A stretch of 64,000 nucleotides of DNA, taken from the NCBI RefSeq assembly GCF_036880985.1, contig NZ_JBAJNO010000008.1, positions 682,001-746,000 of the forward strand, read 5' to 3'. The position numbers and the translations under genes were made by a program. This DNA is from Limibacter armeniacum (GTDB lineage Bacteria > Bacteroidota > Bacteroidia > Cytophagales > Flammeovirgaceae). Under the pieces are notes generated by a model that was given only the letters and a program-made list of their open reading frames with translations, had not been told where the DNA came from and did not search any database. Numbering within the stretch: position 1 is the stretch's first letter; the number at the start of each line of letters is the position of its first letter. Below are positions 8,627 through 16,957 of the stretch, one piece after another.

Positions 8627-9349
8627 ATGAAAAAAGTACTTTATGATTACCTGACAGACCGTTTTAAAAAACCTGCTGCAATTGGATTGGAGAAAGGACC
8701 TCTTGTGACGATTTCGCGTGAATTTGGTTGTCAGGCAAAAGATATAGCCCAAATATTGGTGGATGAATTGGCTCAGAAAAAGGCCTCACTAAAAAATCCT
8801 TTTCCATGGATAACGATTAATAAGGAAGTCTTAAGTGATGTAGCCAAGGAGCTTGAAATGGATCCTGAGTTTTTGAACCGTGTAGATACTGACAACCAAC
8901 GAGGCATATTTGGAACATTGGTTTTTTCTTTCTCCCATACTTATAATGTGGTGGATATCAAGATGCATCGTATTTTGAGAGAAGTTATCACGACTTATGC
9001 AGAGCGTGGGAATGTGGTAATTGTTGGTAGGGGAGGAGCCATATTTGCCAAGGATTATCCAGATGCATTACATGTACAGCTTCAGGCACCCATTGAGTGG
9101 AGGATGAAACAGATTGCAAGCAGCAGAGGTATATCCAAGACAGAAGCTGAAAAATTGATAAAAGATATGGATGACAAAAGGCATAAGTTTATGCAATACC
9201 TGATGGGGCAACATCATCCATTTACCAACCATATATTTGATATAGTCATTAACAGGGCCACAATGTCAACGGGTGGGATTGTTCAGACAATAATGAAGGC
9301 ATTGGAATGTAAAATGATTAATCATAACAATGATCACCATAATAAGTAA
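8627..9349 (+). CDS. Cytidylate-kinase-like family protein
   Basis: The 240-residue soluble protein belongs to the Cytidylate_kin2 family, distant relatives of CMP kinase. After 'GPLVTISREFGCQAKDIAQ' (the P-loop region) come 'GNVVIVGRGGAIFAKDYPDALHVQLQAP' (written in parts: the strand 'NVVIVGRGG' and 'ALHVQLQAP') and 'EWRMKQIASSRGIS', typical of the lid region. The true substrate of this family is not settled. I start it at ATG 8627, where homologous sequence begins; the upstream 32 codons in frame look non-coding. A strong terminator follows. Confidence 0.82.
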   Translation: MKKVLYDYLTDRFKKPAAIGLEKGPLVTISREFGCQAKDIAQILVDELAQKKASLKNPFPWITINKEVLSDVAKELEMDPEFLNRVDTDNQRGIFGTLVFSFSHTYNVVDIKMHRILREVITTYAERGNVVIVGRGGAIFAKDYPDALHVQLQAPIEWRMKQIASSRGISKTEAEKLIKDMDDKRHKFMQYLMGQHHPFTNHIFDIVINRATMSTGGIVQTIMKALECKMINHNNDHHNK

Positions 9350-9353
9350 ATAC

Positions 9354-9392
9354 AAAAGCGGTTTGTGAGTTCTATACACAAACCGCTTTTTT
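9354..9392. terminator. Bidirectional terminator
   Basis: The 14-bp arms 9354-9367 (AAAAGCGGTTTGTG) and 9377-9390 are perfect, with T/A runs on both outer sides. It serves the convergent kinase-like and nitroreductase genes. Confidence 0.88.
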
Positions 9393-9409
9393 GTAGCATT
9401 GATTTGATA

Positions 9410-10150
9410 TCAGATTTCAAAGATGACTTCTTCGTTTGCCACTCTGAAACGCTCACTGTAAATACCTTCAGGAGCTGCTGGTCCGCATCCGATAATCATG
9501 GTGATTTCGGCTGCTGTTGGAAGCCCCAAAATATTTTTGACAATTTTGGAGTCAAACCCTTCCATTGGACAGGTATTATATCCTTCAGCTTGCATGCTGT
9601 ACATAAAAGTCATGGCGGCCAACGAAACACTTTTGTGAATGGTGATGCGTACGTCATGTCTACCAACTTGCCTTACAACAGGTCGTTTTAAGCCTTCAAA
9701 CCAGATATAAGCTTTTTTCCAAAGGTCTGAAAAACCGAAACGGTCACTTTTACCATAAAGCATAGGCATCAGTTTGGTATAATAGCTAATGGCCCGTTTA
9801 GCCTTTTTGTCTGTACGACCTTCGTAGACTTTTTTCATTTCATCCAGCAGTACCTTTTGCCTTTTTTTCCATAGGTCAGGACGAGCGACAAATACGACAA
9901 GTTCGTGAGCTGTACTAGCAGCCTGTTGACCTAAACAAGCCTTGGATAGTTGTTGGAGCGTTTGCTTATCCTTGATGCGGTAAAACTCCCATAGCTGCAT
10001 ATTGGAACTGTTAGGAGCTAATACAGCATTTTCAAGGCTTCTTTTGACTGCATTTTGGTCAAATTCGGCATTTTGGTCATAGATTCGGACAGAACGTCTT
10101 TCCCTTACGACATCTTCAAATACGGATGCCTTGCTTTTTGTTTCGATCAT
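9410..10150 (-). CDS. Nitroreductase-family oxidoreductase
   Basis: The 246-residue protein has the FMN-binding start of the nitroreductase fold, 'VRERRSVRIYD' (Arg-Arg-Ser-Val-Arg contacts FMN phosphate), then 'ENAVLAPNSSNMQLWEFYRI', where 'APNSSNxQ' is the usual second FMN motif. The C-terminal half has 'MEGFDSKIVKNILGLP' and 'EITMIIGCGPAAPEG', also typical. These cytoplasmic enzymes reduce nitro groups, quinones or enones with NAD(P)H. An insertion of about 60 residues in the middle (about 105-165) makes it larger than the minimal family members. Physiological substrate is unknown. Confidence 0.87.
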   Translation of the reverse strand: MIETKSKASVFEDVVRERRSVRIYDQNAEFDQNAVKRSLENAVLAPNSSNMQLWEFYRIKDKQTLQQLSKACLGQQAASTAHELVVFVARPDLWKKRQKVLLDEMKKVYEGRTDKKAKRAISYYTKLMPMLYGKSDRFGFSDLWKKAYIWFEGLKRPVVRQVGRHDVRITIHKSVSLAAMTFMYSMQAEGYNTCPMEGFDSKIVKNILGLPTAAEITMIIGCGPAAPEGIYSERFRVANEEVIFEI

Positions 10151-10586
10151 CTTGGTTACGGATTAGTTAGTGATAATAGCACAGGGTACAATAAACCATT
10201 AATAAGTTTGATTCTTTTTAGAAAGATTAATAGGAGGACAAATATCAATATTTATTAAGAGCATTTTACCGAAAAGAAGTGTAAATTTCAATTAAGCCAA
10301 TCTCAAAAAAAGTTGATTAGACTAAAGCTCATCACACTTACAGTACAGTTTTAAAACCAAATATTAACCAGCATTTACTCAAACATAGTTTGTGATATAA
10401 AACACCTGTCGATGCAGTCGCGGGTGCAGCCAGCCGTTTCCGATTCTCTGTCATTGCACATGGTATACAAGGATAAAAGAACTATAGCCAGCTCAGTGGA
10501 TCTATTGTGTATTTGAATGAGATTAACCGTCAATCATTTTATTCATACCGACTGTCATACCACACATGTAAACCAATTTCTTTTCT
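10151..10586. other. Intergenic region between nitroreductase and M19 genes, 436 bp
   Basis: This divergent gap is AT-rich, with a GC-richer island at about 10405-10470 that contains a weak CACC/GGTG hairpin. I do not recognise a tRNA or known RNA there. It must hold both promoters. The frame at 10517-10714 overlaps the signal peptide of the next gene and is not taken as coding. Confidence 0.4.
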
Positions 10587-12236
10587 ATGAAGTTTCTTCT
10601 GCTATTACTCTCATTACTATCATTTGTCGCATTTTCATTTGCTCAGGAGCAGCGTCCTTTGGAGATTCCATATGTAGCGGATTTACATTGCCATTCAAGT
10701 TTGAAGCCATTTAGGCAGGAAGCACATACAAGTATTTTTGATGGGGTAGGCTGTAGTGGGGATTGTTTCAATCGTAAACGTCTGCCATTACTGATGAAAG
10801 CCAAAAACTTTCCGATAGGGTCTCAAGCTTCCTTTTCCCAGTGTCAGCAAGGAAAAAATAAGGTGGTATTTCTCTCAATGCATATTCCTGAAGTCCAGAT
10901 GATGGACATTCGGAATATTTGGGACTTTTTCACCAGTGATAACCGTATGGAAAACTTCTGGACAAGGATTACAGGTTTTCATAAGGACTTTATCCGCTAT
11001 CAGTTGATGATGTATGATGAAAATGAGCCTATCAATTATTTCAAAGAATTGGAAAGGGAGTATGCTTACTTGTTGACACAGGAGCAACATGATACAGGAG
11101 GGAAGTTTGTCATTGCACGCAACTACCAGCATATGAAGGAAGTTTTGGAGAATGAGCCAGGTACCATAATTGGCATTATGAACCTTGAAGGGATGCATAA
11201 CCTGATTAATTACCAAAGACAAAAAGACTTTTGGCTGGATAGCAAAGCTTTGAATGACCCGACTAACCCTGAGTATATAAAGTATCATAAGATGCTTGAG
11301 GAAAACATCAAGAAAGTGAAAAGTTGGGGAGGAGGAGAACATGCTCCTGTATATGCGACCATGACCCACTCATTTTGGAATATGGTGGCAGGGCAAGCTC
11401 CTGTGGTTCCCAAAACGGTCAGGGCTCTTGGACTGAAACAACGTCCAGGTTTGCATGAGGGGTTTACGGAACTGGGAAGAAGTGTTTTAGAGATGTTGCT
11501 CAGTAAAGAGAATGGCAGAAGGGTATTACCTGATGTAAAGCACCTTAGCCGTGAAGCAAGAAAAGAATATTATAGTATATGGGAGTCGTATAGGGCTAAA
11601 GGAGATACATTTCCAATAATATTTAGTCATGCGGCGGTGAGTGGCATCAAACATTTGGATAAGAAAGATAAAGAGGAAGAATTGGTAGCAATGGACAAGT
11701 TACATAAGCCTTATCACGGATATTTTAACCGTACACCGCTGAATTTATGTGATGAAGATATATGGAACATATTCCGTTCGAGGGGGATTATCGGGATGAT
11801 GATGGATGAGAAAAGGCTTTTGGGAAGAAGGTCAAAAACAGATATCAACAAGGTAAAAAAGGCAGGTGATGAGAAAGCCTTACAGATGGAATATATGAAA
11901 GCATGGATGGCTCATGTATTCTACATCATAGAGCAGTGCCAAAGTAAAGAGGCTTGGAGTATGATCTGTATCGGGTCTGACTTTGATGGAGTGATAGATA
12001 GTATGAAAGCTTTCCCAAATGCAGAGAGTTTTCCTGAGATGGCAGAAGTGATGGTAGAGTTTCTGAGAAGCCATGAAAACTTGGCTGTTGGATTGGACCG
12101 GAAAAAAATTGAAAAATTAATGTACGGTTATGAACCAGAAGAACTTGTAGAGATGGTTATGTACAAAAATATAGATCGTTTTCTTGAAAAGAACTTTGCT
12201 CCTGATAAATCTCTTGTTGAGAGTTTATCTAACTGA
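10587..12236 (+). CDS. Secreted membrane-dipeptidase-like (M19) metallopeptidase
   Basis: The 549-residue protein starts with a signal peptide (residues 1-19, ending 'FAQ'). The renal-dipeptidase fold shows the metal site 'YVADLHCHSSLKP' near the N-terminus, 'IGIMNLEGMHNLI' (the bridging Glu), 'IIFSHAAVSG' (metal His) and 'ICIGSDFDGVID' (the conserved Asp loop near the end). M19 enzymes hydrolyse dipeptides, including D-configured C-terminal residues. It is longer than classical members (about 400) through inserted segments. A separate transcription unit is likely, with a shared bidirectional terminator downstream. Confidence 0.88.
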   Translation: MKFLLLLLSLLSFVAFSFAQEQRPLEIPYVADLHCHSSLKPFRQEAHTSIFDGVGCSGDCFNRKRLPLLMKAKNFPIGSQASFSQCQQGKNKVVFLSMHIPEVQMMDIRNIWDFFTSDNRMENFWTRITGFHKDFIRYQLMMYDENEPINYFKELEREYAYLLTQEQHDTGGKFVIARNYQHMKEVLENEPGTIIGIMNLEGMHNLINYQRQKDFWLDSKALNDPTNPEYIKYHKMLEENIKKVKSWGGGEHAPVYATMTHSFWNMVAGQAPVVPKTVRALGLKQRPGLHEGFTELGRSVLEMLLSKENGRRVLPDVKHLSREARKEYYSIWESYRAKGDTFPIIFSHAAVSGIKHLDKKDKEEELVAMDKLHKPYHGYFNRTPLNLCDEDIWNIFRSRGIIGMMMDEKRLLGRRSKTDINKVKKAGDEKALQMEYMKAWMAHVFYIIEQCQSKEAWSMICIGSDFDGVIDSMKAFPNAESFPEMAEVMVEFLRSHENLAVGLDRKKIEKLMYGYEPEELVEMVMYKNIDRFLEKNFAPDKSLVESLSN

Positions 12237-12251
12237 TTATGAGTAAAAATA

Positions 12252-12284
12252 AAAAGGCACTGGTTACGAACCAGTGCTTTTTTA
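12252..12284. terminator. Bidirectional terminator
   Basis: The hairpin GCACTGGTT / AACCAGTGC with a 3-nt loop is flanked by A and T runs, between the convergent M19 and serpin genes. Confidence 0.88.
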
Positions 12285-12310
12285 ATAGCATTTATTGTGA
12301 GGTCTAGTCA

Positions 12311-13549
12311 TTATTCTTTTGTAGGATCAAATACCACACCATTAAATAAAATAGTGTTGGTATGTTTCTCCCGAATAAGGAATAAAAATGTTCGATTGAT
12401 CATATTTGTTAATGGAATACTTTCAATCCCAACGCCTACTGATGTAGCCGCCGCTGCCTCAGTTCCTTCCTCTGTTACTTTTATATAAGCTTTTTGAAAT
12501 ACTTCTGTGAGGTAGTAATCATTTCGTTGCTCCTCAAACAGGTTATTAAAGTCTGCCTGACCAGGTGTAAAGACCTTTTCCATTCCCATTTGAGCCAGTG
12601 CATCCTTAAATTCTTTTTTAAATTCTATCTCAAATGATGGCATCTGCAACTCAATATCAGACTCTTCAGCATTGTCAAGCCATTCCGCCAATTTAGCAGC
12701 GTTAGTACTTTCCATAACTTCACTGATGGATACGCCTTCATTTGGTAAGAGAATAGTCATACTGAATTGTCCATTACCATATGGAAGGTCAAAAAGCACA
12801 GCATTTTCAGTGTAAGACTTTTTATAAACACCATCTTTCAATACCATCATATCGGTATTGATTGTGCCTTCTCCTTCAACATTAAATTCGCCTTGATAGG
12901 TTAAGTCTTTATCAAACTCATATTCCCAAGGAGCATTAAAGTAAATGGCATTGATCAGGAACATTACATGCTTGTCTTCAATTTTTTGGATTAGGTTCTG
13001 AATCTTGTTATTCGTTTTTTCTTTCACCCAATCATTGATAGTGTTTTTAGCCCCTTCCGTATCTGTAAAATCAAGTCCCTGTACATTCGCATCAAAGTAT
13101 GCACTAACTGTTTCCTCAAATGTTGGCTGCACATGAAAACTGTCTCTATACCAAACGCTATTGGCATTTAGCATCGTGATTTTACTGTCAGCAGTTCCCA
13201 ATATGTCAATTAACCCACGGTAAGATTGGTTGGCTGCATCTTGATCTAGATCGCTTAGTCCTAAAGCTTCAAGCATAACAGACTTGGTGGAGTCTTTAGC
13301 GCCGTTGGTAGTCATACCCAAAGCCATACTGGCACTGAAGGGGGAGATAACAATGTTTTTGTTCGGTTCACTTTTTAAAACCTCTTGTAGGAGTTGAAAT
13401 GAAAAATCATTTGAAGCAGATGATACCGTCCTTTCATTGGCATTAAGAGGTCTTAAAGGTTCTGGTTCGTGTGCCTTATCAGAAGAGCAAGAAAATAACC
13501 CAAAAATAGAAGGCAACACGATACAAGCAGTTAAGAATAAGTTTTTCAT
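12311..13549 (-). CDS. Serpin lipoprotein with inhibitory-type hinge
   Basis: The 412-residue protein is a complete serpin behind a lipoprotein signal ('IFGLFSCSSD', lipobox Cys about residue 21). The hinge of the reactive loop reads 'EEGTEAAAAT', an exact match to the consensus of inhibitory serpins, so a trap mechanism against serine or cysteine proteases is expected. Aligned without gaps to the well-known alpha-1-antitrypsin loop, from the P17 Glu to 'RTFLFLIRE', P1 would be Glu and P1' Ser ('VGIE-SIPL'). The ending 'LFNGVVFDPTKE' is the standard serpin C-terminus. It is anchored to the inner or outer membrane by lipid, so it would guard the periplasm or surface. The target protease is not identified. 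Confidence 0.93.
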   Translation of the reverse strand: MKNLFLTACIVLPSIFGLFSCSSDKAHEPEPLRPLNANERTVSSASNDFSFQLLQEVLKSEPNKNIVISPFSASMALGMTTNGAKDSTKSVMLEALGLSDLDQDAANQSYRGLIDILGTADSKITMLNANSVWYRDSFHVQPTFEETVSAYFDANVQGLDFTDTEGAKNTINDWVKEKTNNKIQNLIQKIEDKHVMFLINAIYFNAPWEYEFDKDLTYQGEFNVEGEGTINTDMMVLKDGVYKKSYTENAVLFDLPYGNGQFSMTILLPNEGVSISEVMESTNAAKLAEWLDNAEESDIELQMPSFEIEFKKEFKDALAQMGMEKVFTPGQADFNNLFEEQRNDYYLTEVFQKAYIKVTEEGTEAAAATSVGVGIESIPLTNMINRTFLFLIREKHTNTILFNGVVFDPTKE

Positions 13550-13738
13550 ACAAAGTTAGTTATAGGGTGGTTATTTCAATACTAAGTTCGGTATAAGGAC
13601 ACAGAACATAAAACATTCGTTGGGAGTAAAGGTCATAGTCTGAGGTTATTTGAGCATAAAAACAAACGATTGGACATTCTTGTGTTATAGATAAAAATTA
13701 CAGAAGTAGATTATTTCATCACTTTTTATGATACGACT

Positions 13739-14980
13739 ATGAACCGAAACATAAAGCTCTTGCTGGGAAGCAACATGCTCAGCCATATAGGTACAGGTAT
13801 TTCTATGATAGCACTGCCTTGGATATTGATAAAGGAATTTGAAGGAGAGCAATCATATGCCATTACCATCGTATTACTCAACCTTTTTAATATACTGATA
13901 CTGCCATATGCAGGAACCCTTATTGACCGGTTTTCAAGAAAAAGTATCATGCTTTTAGTTGAAGGGGTAGGTCTGACACTGAATTTACTTTTCATTGTTT
14001 TGGCAGTTATGTTGGATGAAGCTAGCTGGCAATTAATGGCCTTGATTTTCTTGAATGGAACCCTATACTCTTTCCATTATCCATCACGCTTTGCATTGGC
14101 ACAGGAAGTAACACCTACCGCCTATTATAAGCAGATCAATAGTTGGCTGGAAATTCAGGGACAAACTGCTTTTATACTGGCAGGGGGGCTTACTGGGGTA
14201 TTGCTTGAGTATACCTCTTTGCCTATGGTACTTCTGATTGATGCCTTATCTTACTTTTTTGGTTTTTTGATGCTGGCGAATATCAAAGTGGAGAAAAAAG
14301 AGGTCACTACAATTGCCCATATACCTGCCGAAACAGTTGGAAATAAAATAAGAGAGGGGATTATTTTTTTTAAGCAGTCTCCGAGGTTGGCAGCACTTTT
14401 CTTAGGGGGAGCAATACCATTTTCTATCGTGATGACTCTACACTATGTGGTTCCAATTCATGTTGCTAAAACATTGGAGGAAAGCGCACAGATTATGGGG
14501 TGGCATGAAGGGATTTGGGCGATAGGTGCTATGCTTGCTGGAGTGTTTGTTCCGGTAATGATCAGGAAAATGGGTGCTTCCGAAACGTTGGTTTATCCTT
14601 TTGCTTCTTTTGTAATTGCTTTGGTTGTGATAGCTTTATCTCCTTCAGTAATCACTTTTTTAGCCATAAGTATTATGTTAGGGTGGGGAAACTCGGGCGT
14701 AAGAGTGGCTCGTAACACTTTGATGATGGAAGAGGTAGACAATCAGATGATGGGAAGACTTGGGTCTTTGACAATGACATTCAGTAAAGGAATGCAGATG
14801 TTATTGGTTGGTTTAAGTGCACTGGCAATAGGGTATTTCAATACTTATATGGTATTGGGTGCTTTGGCTTCTACAGCAGGAGTTGCTTTGATAGTGGTGT
14901 GGAGAGCAAGAAAAGAAGAAAGTGTTGATTTACCACCTTGTACCTGTGAGCGTCAATTGTCACATTGTGCCTGTGCATAA
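13739..14980 (+). CDS. MFS efflux-type transporter (MFS_3-like)
   Basis: The 413-residue protein has about 12 hydrophobic segments and the MFS loop 'DRFSRKSIMLLVEG' between TM2 and TM3. Overall it resembles the enterobactin-exporter/macrolide-efflux branch of the major facilitator superfamily, with a long cytoplasmic loop in the middle ('IKVEKKEVTTIAHIPAE'). Substrate cannot be assigned. The cytoplasmic C-terminus is odd: 'PPCTCERQLSHCACA' packs four Cys and one His into 15 residues, which could bind a metal. It converges on the decarboxylase gene through a shared terminator. Confidence 0.85.
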   Translation: MNRNIKLLLGSNMLSHIGTGISMIALPWILIKEFEGEQSYAITIVLLNLFNILILPYAGTLIDRFSRKSIMLLVEGVGLTLNLLFIVLAVMLDEASWQLMALIFLNGTLYSFHYPSRFALAQEVTPTAYYKQINSWLEIQGQTAFILAGGLTGVLLEYTSLPMVLLIDALSYFFGFLMLANIKVEKKEVTTIAHIPAETVGNKIREGIIFFKQSPRLAALFLGGAIPFSIVMTLHYVVPIHVAKTLEESAQIMGWHEGIWAIGAMLAGVFVPVMIRKMGASETLVYPFASFVIALVVIALSPSVITFLAISIMLGWGNSGVRVARNTLMMEEVDNQMMGRLGSLTMTFSKGMQMLLVGLSALAIGYFNTYMVLGALASTAGVALIVVWRARKEESVDLPPCTCERQLSHCACA

Positions 14981-14985
14981 GCTAA

Positions 14986-15021
14986 AACCCCCTCCTTCAA
15001 GGACTATTGAAGGAGGGGGTT
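14986..15021. terminator. Very stable bidirectional terminator
   Basis: The perfect 15-bp arms (AACCCCCTCCTTCAA and its complement) close a 6-nt loop between the convergent MFS and decarboxylase genes. Confidence 0.88.
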
Positions 15022-15024
15022 CGA

Positions 15025-16164
15025 TTAATATATGCTACTGATACGTTCAGCTTCCATATCTTTTAGGAAAAGGTCAATTTGTTCTTTATTACAGTTAGGC
15101 ATCAGGATCACATGTGCGATATCATCTTCTATTGCCAGCTGCCATTTTTGAACCAGTTCCATACTTGGTTTAGGGAATACAACCGTAATGGCATTTGGAT
15201 TTCTCCATGCCTTAATCCCCATATTTTGAAGTTGCTCCAATGTGTATGCTGCCAGTGAAAGGCTATACTCAATTCGTTGTTTGAAACCTTCATGTCCCAT
15301 CGTCTTGATAGCATACCACCAAATTAGTGGCGTAAAACCATTTCGGGAGCCCGGTATCGTTGTATCTTCACTACCGATATAAGCAATGTCTCTTGCGATC
15401 CTGTTCTTATGGGTTTTCTTGGTTAGCAGTACGCCACATGGAATTGGTGAGCCAATAAATTTATGTCCACTGATTGAAACACTGTCAGCCCCATCAGCAA
15501 AGTCAAAGGCTGGTTTGGGAGTTAGATAAGGTGCAAACATACCAGCCAGAGCGCCATCCGCATGAATGTAATAATCATCCATTCCCAATTCGTATAGAAT
15601 TTCCTTGATCTTTCTGATGTCATCTTTAGCCTCTTTCATGGTAGTCCCGATATTGGCAAAAATGATTGCTGGCTTTTCTCTGTTTGCACTGATTTTATCT
15701 TTCAGTACAGTGTAATCAATTTCTCCGTTGGTTTGGGTACTAACCTCTGTATGTGGCATGTTTAGGATGCGCAGGTTTTTACCAACACTGTAATGTGTAG
15801 CATTAGAATAATAAACCATGCCATGAGGGTAAAGCTCACGAGCTACATATAGCCCATACATATTGCTTTCCGAACCACCGTGTGTGACATATCCCCACCA
15901 GTTATCTTCAGGAGCTCGAAGTAGCGCTGCCATAAAAGAGACAACTTCTCTCTCCATAGGACGGGTATCTACCTGATAGAGGCTTGGTACAAACGGATCC
16001 CCTAGGTTATTCATAGAAAACTGGAGGAACTTGTACAGCTCAGTATAGTCAAAGTCTTTGGCAGTTGGGTAGCCTAGGGCTGTAGCATTCTTTTCCTGAA
16101 GTTTGTGCAAAAGCAGGTCAAGTTGTTGTTGTTCCTCAAAGGGAAGCTGTCTGCGCTGTGTCAT
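15025..16164 (-). CDS. hdc: Histidine decarboxylase-like PLP enzyme (group II)
   Basis: The 379-residue PLP-dependent decarboxylase is close in length and motifs to bacterial PLP histidine decarboxylases, which convert histidine to histamine. Lys235 in 'SVSISGHKFIGSP' forms the PLP Schiff base; His124 ('ATHYSVGKN') stacks on the ring; Asp203 ('HADGALAGMF') contacts the pyridine nitrogen. 'GYVTHGGSESNMYGLY' binds the phosphate. The start 'LGYPTAKDFDYTELYKFL' is characteristic of the HDC branch. Other amino acid substrates remain possible. It is divergent from an Lrp/AsnC regulator across a perfect palindrome at 16233-16257, so amino-acid-responsive control is likely. Confidence 0.82.
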   Translation of the reverse strand: MTQRRQLPFEEQQQLDLLLHKLQEKNATALGYPTAKDFDYTELYKFLQFSMNNLGDPFVPSLYQVDTRPMEREVVSFMAALLRAPEDNWWGYVTHGGSESNMYGLYVARELYPHGMVYYSNATHYSVGKNLRILNMPHTEVSTQTNGEIDYTVLKDKISANREKPAIIFANIGTTMKEAKDDIRKIKEILYELGMDDYYIHADGALAGMFAPYLTPKPAFDFADGADSVSISGHKFIGSPIPCGVLLTKKTHKNRIARDIAYIGSEDTTIPGSRNGFTPLIWWYAIKTMGHEGFKQRIEYSLSLAAYTLEQLQNMGIKAWRNPNAITVVFPKPSMELVQKWQLAIEDDIAHVILMPNCNKEQIDLFLKDMEAERISSIY

Positions 16165-16232
16165 GGTTTTGTTTGTAGGTGTTTGGTCTTTTTTGTGGTT
16201 GAAATGTAGGTTAATGATCTATTAAATAAAAT

Positions 16233-16257
16233 ATATGTAGTTTATAAAACTACATAT
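16233..16257. promoter_or_regulatory. Perfect 25-bp palindrome, candidate Lrp/AsnC operator
   Basis: The 11-bp arms ATATGTAGTTT and AAACTACATAT flank ATA. It lies in the intergenic region between the divergent hdc and lrp-like genes, 69 bp from the former and 101 bp from the latter. Lrp/AsnC regulators commonly bind such AT-rich dyads and control their neighbours; binding here is inferred. Confidence 0.65.
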
Positions 16258-16357
16258 TTAATTTTAAATAGATAAATATTCTAAATTGTGTTATTAAGTA
16301 AGCCGCTAGAAGAATTTTTAGCTAAAACACCTATCATATAAACTAAATACAACCTCT

Positions 16358-16822
16358 ATGAGTAAGCTTGATCAGATAGATAAAAAAATACTGAACCGAT
16401 TGCAGGAAGATTCTCGAACCACGACAAAAGAGTTGTCTTCAGAAGTAGGAATTTCTACTACACCTGTTTATGAAAGGGTAAAAAGGTTAGAAAAAGATGG
16501 CTATATCAAGAAGTATGTAGCATTGGTTGATAAAGATAAAGTAGAAAGGGAATTGACCGTTTTCTGTCAGGTTTCTCTTAAAAGCCATTTAAAGAAAAAT
16601 ATTCAGCAGTTTCAGGAGCATATGCTTGGGTTGCCTGAAGTAATGGAGTGTTACCATATGGCGGGTAACTTTGATTACCTGATTAAAGTAATGGTCAGAA
16701 ACATGAAAGAGTATCAAAAGTTTGTAGTGGAAAAACTGACTACAACAGATGTGATTGACCATGTACAAAGCCTTTTTGTAATGGGAGAAGTAAAGCAAGA
16801 AACCAAGTTTCCATTAAAATAG
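16358..16822 (+). CDS. Lrp/AsnC-family transcriptional regulator
   Basis: The 154-residue protein has the standard layout: an N-terminal winged HTH ('LDQIDKKILNRLQEDSRTT' split as 'LDQIDKKILNRL' then 'TTKELSSEVGISTTPVYERV') and a C-terminal RAM ligand-binding domain with 'VMECYHMAGNFDYLIKVMV'. Such regulators form octamers and sense amino acids. It faces the decarboxylase gene across the palindrome, so it probably controls that gene and itself. The DUF885 peptidase gene lies 135 bp downstream in the same direction without an obvious terminator between. Confidence 0.93.
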   Translation: MSKLDQIDKKILNRLQEDSRTTTKELSSEVGISTTPVYERVKRLEKDGYIKKYVALVDKDKVERELTVFCQVSLKSHLKKNIQQFQEHMLGLPEVMECYHMAGNFDYLIKVMVRNMKEYQKFVVEKLTTTDVIDHVQSLFVMGEVKQETKFPLK

Positions 16823-16957
16823 TTGGCGCGTGTGAAGGTTGTAAATTTGACTTTAACAAGAAATAATATCACCTTAAAGGTGAATAAGAAGATGAATCTG
16901 AAAGATCTCTAACCAATTCTACTTCTTCTATAGTTTCAACTAAATAACTAACAAATC

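Noticed and set aside
10405..10470. Possible structured RNA in a GC-richer island
   Set aside because: Only a weak four-base-pair hairpin is visible and no known RNA pattern fits.
10517..10714. 65-codon plus-strand frame upstream of the M19 gene
   Set aside because: Overlaps the M19 signal peptide in another frame and has no homologous character.
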